DNA from: Isoetes taiwanensis
Lineage: Eukaryota; Streptophyta; Lycopodiopsida; Isoetales; Isoetaceae
Direction: 5' to 3'
Length of the DNA: 64,000 nt
Assembly (NCBI GenBank): GCA_021234155.1
Contig: JAJEKV010000109.1
Span: 1,593,736 to 1,657,735 of the forward strand
Shown: positions 42,238 to 54,099 of the stretch, piece by piece
Layout: each line of letters starts with the position of its first letter
Position numbering within the stretch: position 1 is the first letter of the stretch
Translations under genes and position numbers: made by a program
The notes under the pieces: generated by a model
Told to the model about the DNA's origin: nothing
The model's database searches: none
Seen by the model: only the letters and a program-made list of their open reading frames with translations

Positions 42238-43765
42238 TCGTTATACAGCCAGCGGCGTGGACAAAAATGCCCGCGTAAGCCGTCTGCCCTGCATTTAGCG
42301 AGTGGCTAACAAAAAAATGCACTTTGTTGTCTTATTTCTTTAATATAGTAATTAGTTGCTAGCGGCAAAAGTAGGCGATGACACTGCTCCACGTCGAGAC
42401 TAACAAACACATCCGGTTAACAAACTGATCCGACTACTGCTCTTGAAACCTTTAAAATCAAATGGATATCAATTCTTGAGTTTGAGGATCATGGGGCGGC
42501 TGCATTGGCATTGATAAATAAATGGAGTTTTGGATGGACCACGGGATTTCAACAATGTCGTCTAATTTTGAAGATCTCAAGTAAGAATGAATCCAATTTC
42601 TTTGTTTTTAGATTTGGGTTTACTGCCATATAGAGAGGAATGTGAAATACCATAAATAAATCAATGAAATTAAGAGCGGTAACTTCGGGAACTAGGGATG
42701 GTAAATGAAAATGTAAAAGGTAGAGGTGTTATTTTACTTTTAATCTTAAGTAAAGGAAATAGTTTTGCAGTGACCATTTGACATTGTCACAAATCTTGAG
42801 ATTTCATCTTTGTTGTGGTAGATTGATTTGCCTGAATCGTGCTAAGAATGTGGAATAAAAAGCAGGATTAAGCGATGGTCAATTAGTGCAATTGTGCGAG
42901 ATATTTGTAGCATTGCAATCTGAGAGAAGCGAGGAGAAATGAGGTCATAGGTGGCCCGGGCAAAGTGGTTGAGATTGATGAAAGCAAGTTTGGTAAAAGA
43001 AAATACAATAGAGGAAAAGAGTAGAAGATTCGATTAGATTGTTGATGTCATAGAAGCATAATTCCAATAACATATTTCCGTGGTTCGATTCGCGAGATCA
43101 TACAAAAGATACACTCCACAGGACATTATTTTTCAATATGTGGCTCGAGTATCATTTCTGATGTGTTAGGCGGGATATGTCTGATAGTTGTCTCGACTTG
43201 AATATGAGCATTACGATTAATCATAGTCTACTGATGCGCATTTCAGATCTTTGAAATAGTGTTCACACCAATAGAATTGAGAGCACTTGGGGTGCGTGGG
43301 CGGCTCTCTTAGGATATGGAGCGGTGAAGCCACATTGTAGTGCATTGCCTAGCTTGGGTACATGTGGAGAAAGAAAATTTCTGTAGAGGAAGGAGGATGC
43401 ACATTCAATATGTTTATAAATCATGTGAAGTGTATAGTAGTGAGCTTATAGAAGGGTCGAGAAGAAGAAGGATAACTAGAAATTTGATCAGAGGCGGCTT
43501 TTTTATAACGTAAAAATGGAGTGTAGAGTTTATTTTTTTTTCTCTGTTTTCTTTACGGTCTGCGTTGATATATTATTAATGCATTTCACGATATTTGATG
43601 TAAAGCAAATCGCATGCGCTCATGTTATTAAGTTAAAATGATCATGACCAAAAGTTTTTGTCATTGTTGCTTAGTCGCTAACAAAAAAATGTAGATCAAG
43701 TGAATTTCTTTGTACGTGGATGTTCTAGTCCACATGGGAGGGAGGGCGTATTATACGCCTTTACC
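42238..43765 (+). mobile_element. Merlin/IS1016-type DNA transposon, left copy
   Basis: About 1.5 kb from TTATACAGCC to GGGAGGGAGGGCGTATTATA, containing a DDE transposase relic. The whole unit is repeated in reverse orientation at about 44073-45592; matches run from the ends through the transposase. Terminal sequences are TATA next to a CCCTCCCTCC-like tract. The 8-bp target duplication expected for Merlin could not be confirmed. Confidence 0.7.
42895..43480 (+). pseudogene. Merlin-type (ISXO2/IS1016-like) DDE transposase, left copy
   Basis: Encoded GGPGKVVEIDESKFGKRKYN (about 42953-43012) is the signature of the IS1595/ISXO2-like and Merlin transposases and carries the first catalytic Asp. 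SIISD (about 43148-43162) lies in the same frame and supplies the second Asp. EYEHY (about 43204-43218) and VHTNRIESTWG (about 43261-43293), in another frame, supply the conserved HTNxIE segment with the catalytic Glu. An MFINHVK-like tail follows (about 43410). All three DDE residues are visible, but stops and at least one frameshift break the gene. Merlin enzymes cut and paste DNA between short inverted repeats. Confidence 0.75.
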
Positions 43766-44072
43766 TTGTAAGGATGACCCAGATCATCAATGCATTAACC
43801 CGATTACTTTTGTTCCATTAGGATAGAATGGCAATCTTCTAAATGCTAAGGATGATTATTTGATTTTTTGTTTCTTCTATCTAATGGGCCGATTTCTTGC
43901 GTACGTGGAGCAGTTACTAGCGGTCCATTACATTCTAGTTCAAACCCTCTCTTATAATATTCCAAGGTATCAAGGTACATTTGGGAAATGTATGATCTCA
44001 TTATGTGCAACAAGTGACAGATATCTTAATCTCTTGGAACTTATATTGCCATTGCAACTCTCGGTCACCTTC
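43766..44072. other. Spacer between the two Merlin copies
   Basis: About 300 bp of unique-looking sequence at the centre of a 3.3-kb inverted repeat. No gene seen. Confidence 0.5.
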
Positions 44073-45592
44073 GTTATATAACCCTCCTCCCCTGACGTGG
44101 ACTAAAACATCCACGTGGGCAAAAAAAAAAAATTCCTGCGGTTAGCATTTTTTGTTTTGTTAGCGGGCGGCAACGTGACAAAACTTTTGGTCATGATCAT
44201 TTTAGCGGACAACATGACGGCAATTTGCGACATCAAATGTCGAGGGCCCCAACACAACATGTCGAGCCGAGACGAGAAAAGTGCCGAGAGGAAAAAAAAG
44301 CAGTTCTACACATTTTCTACGTGACATCTCGAGATCAAATTACTAGTTATCCTTCTTCTTACGGACCATTTATAAGCTCCTTTGCTATACAATTTCACAT
44401 AATTTATAAACATATTGAATTCATCCCCTCCTTCCTGTGAAATTTCTTTCTCCACATATGCTCAAAATTATGAGTATGACTCATAATGTGCCTTCAGCAT
44501 TCATATCTGGGAAGAGAGCACTTTCTTGCACCCAAGTATATAATTACTGTTGGTGTGAACTTTGTCTGAGATCTTTGAAATGCAGGCTATAATTATACGT
44601 GTAATGCTCATATTCAAAATTTGAGACAGATTGAATTATATCGCTGACGATCCTTTGTAAATGATACTTCCTAGAGGCACATATTAGAAAATAATAATAC
44701 GTGAGTGTATCTTTTTATGCGATGCAACTTGCAAGCTGGAACCATAGACATGTTGTGGAATTGCGTGCTCGCCACCAAATACCCACTAACCTTCTCTTCT
44801 TCCTCTATTGTATTTTCTTTTTTATGAAACTTGTTTTCATCAATCTCAACCACTTTACCTAGGACCATCTATGACCTCATTACGTTTCTATATTGCAATG
44901 CTACAAATATCTGCAATAATTGTACCAATTGACCATCGTTTCATACGTTTTTATTCCACATTCAATCTTAGCGATCTTGAGGCAGATAGATATGATAGAT
45001 GAGTCTCAAGATTTGAGACAATATTAAGCATTTGCTTGCAAACCAAGTTCCTTCTGAGCGCAAATGAATGACACCTCTTACCTTTACATTTCCATTTCTT
45101 ATCATCCCTAGTTCTAGGTTATGCATTCTTAATTTCATTGATTTATGGCATTTCTCACATTCCCATACATATGGCGGTAAACCCAAATCTAAAAACAAAA
45201 GAAATTGATTCATTCTTACTTGAGGTCTTCAAAATTAGATCGGTTATTGTTGAAATCACGTGATTTCTTCATCCGAAACTCCATTTGACAATGCTACCAA
45301 GTACATGCGATGATCTCAAACCTTGAAGAAGCTGATATCCATTTAAGCTTTTTAAAGGTTTAGGAGAGCAAGTAGTCAGTTCCGGTTGTTAAGCAGTGTG
45401 TTTGTTAGTACGGATCAAGAGCAAATGCGTCGTCTATTTTTCTTTGTTAGCAATGGCCTAGCTGTATCAAAGAAACAACAAAATGCGGCATTTTTTGTTA
45501 GAGGCGGCAACGAAGGGAGACGGACGACTGCGTGGCATTTTTGGTCCCGCGTCGGGCGGGTTTGGGAGGAGGGTGTGTATAGCGAGCTACCA
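44073..45592 (-). mobile_element. Merlin/IS1016-type DNA transposon, right copy (inverted)
   Basis: Read on the minus strand from GCTATACACACCCTCCTCCC at the right end to GGGAGGAGGGTTATATAACG at the left end; the two termini are inverted repeats. It aligns with the left copy throughout, for example AACAAACACA, AATGGATATCA, ATGATCATGACCAAAAG and GTGGATGTTTTAGTCCAC. Confidence 0.7.
44300..44935 (-). pseudogene. Merlin-type transposase, right copy
   Basis: Minus strand. GKVVEIDENKFHKKENT (about 44862-44812) is the first catalytic block. The expected downstream blocks survive only in fragments (FEYEHYTYNY near 44615-44585, EFNMFINYVK-like sequence near 44420-44385). More decayed than the left copy in the Asp-2 and Glu regions. 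Confidence 0.7.
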
Positions 45593-47049
45593 AAAGAAGA
45601 ACATAACGAGAAAAGGGCATTGGTAGAGTATGTTGCAGCAGGGCCTTGGTTTTGATTTTTGCTGTATCTATTATACACTATTACATCCTCCATAGAACGA
45701 AGGAAAAGGGGCAATCCCAGGAATTTGTAAGCCGAATATGCTTGCATTGTATATGGCTCGTGAAAATAGTTTTTTTCCATAATATTTCTCGGCGACATTA
45801 AAAGATTATTCGGTTAGAGTAAATTCGATTAGACAAAAGCGGAGCTTCGGAATACAAGAGGAGGTATTTGAAACGCAATTACGGCCGAGGAAACGAGCAC
45901 ACGTAGGTCAAATACAAAAAGCGACGAAGATATTAGGCTCAAGTTTTTTACTGCGGCCGGTCACGAAAGTATTCACTCTACCAAGTCGGTCGAATAACCC
46001 ATACGCAAGTGGAATATCATCAGCTTTTGCACTCACTGGTTTTTCTACGCATTTCCGCCCGTTTGATCGACTCGAGCGGAGTAGCTTAGACTCATTTTTG
46101 AGTTCTTTTATAGGGCGAGTTATGTTAAAGAAGTTTCCATTTTGTTTCCTTACCGTTCTGCTATGTTCTGTGTAGACCTTGAATTTGATCACATTTGTAA
46201 TTCTCACAGCAAACGGGTTCTTCCAATTCCTCTAGCACTCTGAAGATATTACGTTTAGAGGAAAGAAAAGAAGCGAGTTTTTCGTGCTCCTGATAGCTCA
46301 CATTGATTCCATATGTATGGTATCTCAATGTGAAGAATTCATATAGCATATGTGTATCGGTGTCCAGCGTTGCTAAACAGAAGTTGGTAATTTGTTAAGC
46401 TGTAAATTTAATCCTCAGATTTGGTAATTTGTAGATTTAATCCTACAGATTCACTTTGAAAATAGGACGTCTTGGATTTATTCACATTTAATTTTAATGC
46501 ATGGTAGCATAATTATACTATGTCACGCTTGTGTTGCTGCAAAAAAGCATAGGAGCTAGAGCTTAGAAACATAGGATCAAGACATCCATACTAAAGAGAC
46601 AATCATCTAGTCTTCTCGGTTCCTCTTATCTTTAGTTCAAGCTATTTTTGCACTTATTGTTTATGCAGGAACAAACAATTGTGCATGGGGTAATTTCAAT
46701 AGCAATTGACCTAAGAGCATTAGGAAATGGCAATGGAGAAACACATATATTTTCCTTTCTAGCCTTCCAATGATTGATTATGAATGTCTAAGCTGTTAAA
46801 TTTTATCTCCACTTTGCAATGTTCTCATGGATTACATTAAGGAATATCAACCTATTCTATCTCAGATTTTCTTGTTATTACTCATTTTTGTTATGTGCAT
46901 TACGCCAAGAGTTTATCCACCTAAATCTTTATAAGGATGAAAACCATTCTTGAAATGGTGGACCGAGCTAGACTCCTATCTCGAAACAGAAAGGAGAAAT
47001 GATTCGTACTTGTATTATAGCAATCATTATACATCCTCAAATTATAGGC
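45593..47049. other. No recognisable gene
   Basis: Mixed composition with short frames only. The phrase GGTAATTTGT...TTTAATCCT is duplicated at about 46385-46445. Confidence 0.4.
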
Positions 47050-47640
47050 TTTTTCGGCCTATAGAAAGTTAAGTCTTTGTCTTCATCAGATAGGTTTCAG
47101 ACATGTATTCAACAAAGTTGTCCAGGTTTGAAGCAACTCTTCTATCTCATATAACAGACAACTTCAGAACGCCAAAGGATATCACTTGAAGCACTTGTAA
47201 TGATTCACTCTTGGGCAATGCCATAAGTTCCTTTTGGTACAACATCATGCAACAAGAAGGGACAAAAATGTAGCATTATCGGGCATCATCAAACCTTGCA
47301 TTGCACGTCATGGAAAAATCCGATTGCAAGATAACCTATATCTCTTCGCATTCCATGACATAACAGCTTGTACTAGAAACATTTCAAAAACATATTAGTG
47401 CCTTCGCAAGTGAAATACATGTCCAACAGAGCACTAATAACAAAGATATCCCTTGATACCCATTCTTGACCTGGTTAAGTCCATTCTCAGCATATCCTGC
47501 AATTAATGTGATCCAAGAACCAAACTCTAGAATTAAGAGCTTATTAATAGTTTGGCATGCATCACCAAAGGCATCTGCAGGTAGAATCAAACTAAAGAAT
47601 TACTTTGTCATTTCTAGTTATACTACCACTGGCCAAATCG
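47050..47640 (-). pseudogene. PPR protein fragment (PLS class)
   Basis: Minus strand. SWITLIAGYAENGLNQ (about 47510-47460) is a canonical PPR helix pair. RDIFVISALLDMYFTCEGT (about 47460-47400) is the next motif in a shifted frame. PDNATFLSLLVACC (about 47260-47220) is a third, in another frame. Order and spacing fit a plant organellar PPR protein, but every motif sits in a different frame, so it is a pseudogene. It is unrelated in sequence to the P-class gene at 39-41 kb and closer in style to the fragment at 21 kb. Confidence 0.6.
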
Positions 47641-47664
47641 ATCTATGAAGATTTCGGGTAGAAT

Positions 47665-47777
47665 GCTTTATACAACCCCCTCCCCCCTGCGTGGTCAATA
47701 TCTAGCCCTTGATGCTTGGATTGAAGGGCCAGGATTGTGCCACGTGGAGGGGAGGGAGAGAGGGAAGCGTATAAAGC
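47665..47777. mobile_element. 113-bp MITE, probably Merlin-derived
   Basis: Perfect outer inverted repeat GCTTTATAC / GTATAAAGC, then C-rich (CCCCCTCCCCCCTGCGTGG) versus G-rich (CCACGTGGAGGGGAGGGAG) subterminal arms. The left arm resembles the end of the right Merlin copy (TTATATAACCCTCCTCCCC, then TGACGTGG), so it may be a non-autonomous derivative. No clear target duplication. Confidence 0.65.
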
Positions 47778-48689
47778 GATGCGTAATTTTCTATAGTATT
47801 TTGCCGCAGTAAGTACATTTGCGAAAATTATCGAGAATGAAATAGCGTGCCATTCACCGTCGGACACCGCTCCCCTCGCCAGTGGTCACATGCGCCTATT
47901 TCTTTAGGCCACTTAGCCAAAGAGCCCTTATACTTGGGAAAAGGCACCCCGCAGCGGGCCATGCTTCACTTCTTAAGGCCATAGCCAAGAGCTGAGCTTG
48001 GCTGGCCACCACCATCACCCCTACTTGGAAAACCTTAGGATTTTTTATGGTGAAATCTCAGCCCTCCATTTTAAGGCATGGTTCATTATAGACTTACCCA
48101 ATACCTATATAATATAGGAGGATGCTAATAATAAATTGGTGAAGGGCATATGGCATCAGATTCCTGTATCGCGCGATTCCTTCCCCCCTTAGATTAGGGG
48201 CTCTGATTCTATCTGTATAAGACGTGATTCCAAATGAAAAGATCCATATGCATATGCAACTATGTTACAACTCTCGAAACTTTGTGGCCTATTCATCTTC
48301 TCAAGAAATGCCAGTCTTAGCTCTAAAATAGAATATTTGCTACAACAATGAACAATTGTTTTAGGTCTTGAAAGGAACTTACCTACAATGATACCATTGA
48401 TGTTTTCCTCACTTAGTTCGGATGCCTGAGGTTATCATGTCTGATAGCATCACTATTCGGGGTACCGAAGAGCCTTGGCGGAGGGTTAATTTGAAGAAGG
48501 CTGCAAAAAAAAGTCAATTGTAAATTCATTTGAGCCTTGGTTCTTCTATTACATACGCACAGACATATTGAGCAGGATAAGAAACTTGGATGATGAGAGC
48601 TACCCAAGGTTGGCCTTGAAAGTATGATAGAAAGAGTGTGGTATGTAGTGGGATAATGCAGTTAGGAAATGGGGCATTTTGATACAAGA
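47778..48689. other. No recognisable gene
   Basis: Only short frames. GGCCA/CTTAGC phrases repeat near 47910-48010. Confidence 0.4.
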
Positions 48690-48995
48690 ACTGGCAAGTA
48701 ACAAGAATAGAATTTAGGATTGGAGTCTGAGGAAGAAGTCTGAGACAATTGGCATGCATCACATTAACATGTCACATTATAGGGAAATGAATCTCGTTGC
48801 GAGGAAGCGAGATGTCGAGATAAGGGAATATTTTCTTGCAGGATATGCCTTAGAGCCCACCACCTGAGCATAGTAGTTGGGAGATGGTATAATATACAAC
48901 ATGAGTACCAAACTTTTAGGGTGTGCGATTGGGATGAGATAGAAAATGAGGAACATGAAATAATACATTTACTTGACTTCTGACCTTGAGAGATA
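48690..48995 (+). pseudogene. LINE ORF2 C-terminal fragment
   Basis: The encoded plus-strand sequence LSIVVGRWYNIQHEYQTFRV and CDWDEIENEEHEIIHLLDF (about 48865-48977) follows the pattern of the terminal zinc domain of non-LTR ORF2 (GRW...C...EDEEHxxxxC), with cysteines lost. No RT is nearby. Similar in style to 27243-27764. Confidence 0.45.
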
Positions 48996-50887
48996 GGTTT
49001 GGCATTAAAGCTATCCCCAACTTGCAATTTTTGATATCATAGGCCATTATAGTTGTGCTTTTTGTTGGGTGTATTCTGAAGGTGCCTTGGGGTTATCTGA
49101 AAATATTCACAAAGGCAAGCACTTTGTCCCCCCCAGTATATCGCCTCCTCTTAGTATCATAGCCTCTCCCATTTGCGAATAGAGAGTGTGCTTAGATTCC
49201 ACATCCCCGATTTGGTCATTTACATGGTGTTGCCTTTGGGATAGAGGTGCCTTCATCCAAAGTGTGTCTCTACTTTGGTGGCAGGTTATCCCTAGATGCC
49301 TATGTATTAGTGCCTTTCAATATCGCTATGATCTTTGCATATCTGCAGTATATCTGCTCTGCCTTTCATACCCTTGAGCATTGTCTTTTTGCTTATCCGG
49401 AGGGATTCGGTGGCGTGGTCGATTACGAGGTTTATTTAATAGATTATAGCTGGTACATCAATGGGCTCTCTTGGCTTCCCTGCCCAATGCATTCCCCTAG
49501 CTGAAGCCGGACACAACAAGAAAAAGGCCATTGCGGCGCCCGATAGCGGCGTCTGCTTGCTGACGTCGGCGGCGTCTGGCTCGGACATCCGGGAGGCGTG
49601 GATTCTAACGGTTCACGTCGTTGCAGAACCGCGTCGTATCTGGAACACCTATGGTCGATATGGGGCGTAGTAAGCGTCACATTTTTGCGACATCTACTCA
49701 TGCGCTCGGTATTCTTTGTGGCCCAGGGCTAAGATACTCATGAAACTACGAGTGTTCACTCCTTGAGCGAGGAAGTGAGGGACCATATTTGGATTCAATA
49801 TCTTCAAATTGGCTCTTATCATTTAGTCTCCTATTACCCGGAATTAAGTACATTAATACTTCGTACCGTGTTCTGTGGCATCTACTTGTACTTACATAGT
49901 TAGATCCGGGGGTCTCACCTGAGCATATGGGTACCTCATGCTGGCGTCGAGGATCACGCGAGAAAACTACAATATCGACCTTTTTGGAGGTGGAAAAGCC
50001 CTAAATGCATTAAATCTGAAAAGCGATTTCTCTGCTTGGCTTTAGGTAGATGTGCTTACATGGACTATCTTAATTTTTACATACCCTACGATCTTGTACT
50101 TGATTTTGTGCACCTAGATGGCACATTAGCTGACCACCACATGTATGTCAGAGAAAGGGTGCTTAAATTACGTTTTTATTTGACACATTGATGAAACAAC
50201 AACAAACTTAGGTTGGTTTTATGTATTGCTACCTAGAAGTGTTATTATGCGTGCTATGTTTAAAAGTTTGAGCATAGTTCAATATTTGAGTCTTGAATAT
50301 CTTAGTTAGTTAGTATGTTTAATATTGCAACTTACATGTTCATCTTTGCAACTTACATCTTTGTTCATGAATATTCAAGAGAATTTATTTTGCATTAGTT
50401 TATATCCATCATTCCCTAGATTTTTTAAAACATGATAAAAAAAACAATTTCTACAACACACCTGAATGCTCTCATGGCTAAACAACAAATCTAAATGCTC
50501 ATTCCAATAATTTATTTGAATGTTAAAAGCTGTACTATGAGAACATGATCTCATAATTTTCTGACAAATCAAGTTTGGTCGAAACCACTTAATCCCTAAA
50601 ATGCAAGGCAAGAATAAGATCTGAAGTATTCGATAAAAAGCAATCCCAAGTGTCATGTTGAACTTGATCCTTCTTCATTGATGCCTTGAGTAGCAAGGTC
50701 ATTCCAAATCCTTCACTTAGCAATATCTGACTATCCCAAGGCAAAAACAAGCGCCTTTCAAGCTTAGGAATCTGCTCACACAGATGCTTGGGGAACTTTT
50801 TGATATTCAACTTCTCTAACCTTCTTCATTTCATGTGCGTGATACGCAAAGCGGGGAATGCAATGTTTCAACCAATCCGCGATTGAA
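48996..50887. other. No recognisable gene
   Basis: A GC-richer patch lies at 49495-49670 (GGCGGCGTCT, GACGTCGGCGGC) and AT-rich sequence at 50150-50600. No family motif on either strand. Confidence 0.4.
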
Positions 50888-51311
50888 AAGGCGAATTCTT
50901 GTCACACTATGCATGCAATAGCGAAGAGGAAGGTCTTGTAAACTTTCAGAGTAGTTTCTAGAAGCACACAAATGGGTTATAAAATATGGAGTTCATGAAT
51001 ATATACATTCTGCCCGGGCTACACATAATTATTAAATATTCCAAATAGAAAAACTATATTTCAAAGCCATCTTTCAAGATGCCCTACTTACTCTCAAAGA
51101 AGGCGAATTCTTGTCACACCTATGCATGCAATGTAAGAAGAGGAAGGTCTTGTAAACTCAGAGTGGTTTCTAGAAGCACACAAATGGAGTTACAAAATAT
51201 AGGTTCATGAACATATACATTCTGGGCTACACCTTGAATATAAATATTCCAAATAGAAAAAGAAACTATATTTCAAAAGCCATCTTTCAAGATGCCCTAC
51301 TTACTCTCTAT
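50888..51311 (+). repeat. Tandem duplication, unit about 212 bp
   Basis: Copies at about 50888-51097 and 51100-51311 share GGCGAATTCTTGTCACAC, TTTCTAGAAGCACACAAATG and AAGATGCCCTACTTACTCTC. Confidence 0.88.
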
Positions 51312-53599
51312 AAATCATCACGGTTATATGGTGGTGAGAATGGAATAATAAATGAATACCTTCCAACTAATTTGTTTGAATTAAGAAGACTCCTCTACGG
51401 AATACAACCACTACGTCCTTTTTTGCCATGATCTTAATTCAAGCGTTCGATGGTTCGGAACTCACTGAGAGATTTCAAAGCATGATATTAGGTTATGTGA
51501 GCTAAATAGCGCAATGAATCAAACAAATCTAATTCAAGCAATGAATCAAACCATTTGCTTGAAAAGCAGAGCCAATATATCAAGCTTTTTATGCGGTGAA
51601 GAGGCCCAGGCCACACATACATGTGAAGGGAGGAAACATGCAAGATGGCGGTCATAACTTAGCGAAGTAAAAAGATCTCGCCATTAAGCGAGAGAACCAA
51701 TAGTATCTTCTCACTTCAAAGAAACACGAGAAATATAAATGCTTCATGTAACTTATAAACCGAGCAAAATGAGAAAAATTGGAGAGAAAAGTCAAAGTTA
51801 AAGCGAGAAGTAGAAAAACTACATACTATGGTTTTATGAGAGGAAATGCAGCAAATTGCGCATAAATGAGACATACAGAATCCATATGTGATTTACCCGT
51901 GAAAGATAATTTACATTTTCACACTGCGAGGCCACGACACGATGCACGCACCACAAAAAGAATGCAACATTGACATCTACATTTCATTTGAAATATATGC
52001 TTAGTTGCAAGCTGCGAGAATGCTCACGAGTAATATATTAGAATATCAAAGGACTTGTTTTGCTATTTGTTTTGCAGTGGAGTTAATGGAAATTGACCTT
52101 CAAAGCGTCGATAGGGTTCAAATCTCTGAACCTTAAAATTATTTCCCTTGCTTTATAGCTCCGCAGATTTGTGATCAAAATGAAGCTCTTGGGCGTAACT
52201 TGGAGTAAGGGTGCGTTCTTTGTGGCGCTCCACTGAACATATCGACCTAGGCCTTATACATCACGAGACTTCCCCTCCCATGGCGACCAACTTCGCCATG
52301 GCGAGACCCTCGGAATCTGGCCGGGCCATCTATAATATGATGCTAGAAGAAGGACACGAGAAGGGTCATTGACCCGCCTTCAATGGGGCTCCCTCTTCGG
52401 CGGAAAGCGTGAATACAGAATGTTAGCACCGGCATAAATGCATATAAAATAACCACACGAAGGGTGGCACATCCAATCAAATACCAGCGGCAAAGAATAT
52501 GCATCTAAACCTAAGAAAACACCCCCAAACCCCTTGGTTCTACTACGGCTTTCGAGACTCGATGAGGATCATTGGCCAGCTAGGTCTCAAGAGATCGTGA
52601 TAGAATCTTAACATGGCGTTAGTGGCATAGAACAGCATCGGCTAGGGTTGTCCACTCCATCCAGCCCCTCCCTGTGCACACTTCTTGAGATATTAGATTG
52701 AATCATCTTTGTGTGGCATCCACTATAGCCTTAGGACCGCGGACTCAAGGTATCACCCTCACAGGCCTACTCACGAGGTTCATGAAGCCCCGTCAGATGA
52801 AGCGAGGGTGAGGAAGCGTCCTTCCGGGATCCACCCGATTAATGGTTCCATGGGTGGACTAGAATCGTCTTGCCTCCGGCGACCCGCATCGCGTGCGACT
52901 TACTGCGCCTAAATCTACTCAAAGTCTGAGGATGCCCCATCGCGGAGTCTGCGTCACGTACCGGTGTCCGGACCCATACGCGACTGGATCGGCGCCTAGC
53001 TCCTTTGGCCCATTTATTAGGCCCTAGTCCTTGTAGGAGTCACCGGGGGCCTTTTATGTTGCGTGGAGACCCCACCCCTTCCTGCTTTGTGTCCCTTGTT
53101 TGGTGCTAAGCCATTCCACCTTAGCATCCCGACTCGGTGGGCTCTCTTGATACCTGAGCCGCATTTAATGGGAATATTACGGGCTCTATCTAGGGAGCAT
53201 ACTATCACCACACATGAGCTCAGAGGTCTCTACCCCACTTATTTCCCCATTTCGAGTAATACTATGCAAAAACTATCAATCCATCCTTTAAGAGCAAAAC
53301 CGAATCGAGAATATAAAGAGAACTTACCTTACAACAAGGTAGCTCCTCTGAGTAAAACCACCAGAGAAAACAAACGAAACAACACAACAAATTACTTGGC
53401 GCTACCCTAGAATATCAGCCTATACTAGCCACCTACGAGTTCTGCTTTGGACGTTATGGTTTAGGCGCCTCCATCTTCTTGGGACTTGGCGTTTAGCTCA
53501 CGGCTACAGTGCGATGCTAGGGAAGAGGTGGCTCAGTGGAGTGAAGGTAGGTGCCAGGCTGACTCCTCAAAGGTGGCTCCACTCCTCTGATGCGATTAT
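51312..53599. other. No recognisable gene; possibly LTR or flank of the Gypsy element
   Basis: 51312-52200 is AT-rich with no motif. 52200-53600 is distinctly GC-richer and may belong to the Gypsy LTR or to an adjacent element, but I could not pair it with a second copy. Confidence 0.35.
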
Positions 53600-53867
53600 G
53601 GGTGATATGGGGGGTAGTGATCCACCTTGATGCCTCCAATTAGCATCACCATGTTATGTCGATTTTGGCCAAGTGGCACCTTCCCAAGCCATAATTAACT
53701 TAATTATCCCTTTTACATATTAATTCCTTAATTATAGGTTAAAATTTAATCCTTTTAGGTCAACCCCCTGAGTTTACCATACCCCATGGTGGCGTATCTA
53801 TCTTGTGGGTGGCGTGTCCAATATATTTATCATTATCTTTTAGGTATATAAATGCTTAGGCGTCACA

Positions 53868-53883
53868 TTCTCCCCCTCCTTAG
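53868..53883 (-). other. Polypurine tract and 3' LTR start of the Gypsy element
   Basis: On the minus strand CTAAGGAGGGGGAGAA is followed immediately by TGTGACGCC, the typical chromovirus junction between polypurine tract and LTR. The LTR would extend leftward from 53867; its far end is not resolved. Confidence 0.75.
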
Positions 53884-54099
53884 AATTAATCTTTGTCCTC
53901 GGCATTGGGGATTTATACAAGTAGTAAATGACATTATGAAGGAAGAGTGCCTTATTTTAGAAGATAATATATTAAAACTTCAAAGTTTAAAGCGGTTTAA
54001 GCACCGAAGTGCAGTTCACATGATTATCGCCAAGCAACAAGTTCCAAGGTCAGAAGTCAATATTAAATAACGGGGTAACAATAAGGAACTACATGTAAA

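Noticed and set aside
42895-43480. Bacterial contamination carrying an IS1595/ISXO2 element
   Set aside because: AT-rich decayed sequence, two inverted copies, a MITE-like relative 2 kb away and plant PPR genes on both sides point to a resident eukaryotic element.
53582-53602. CTCTGATGCGATTATGG, resembling a mutated primer site next to a Gypsy LTR on the minus strand
   Set aside because: Two or three mismatches in 12 bases and no second LTR to confirm; not strong enough to set the LTR end.
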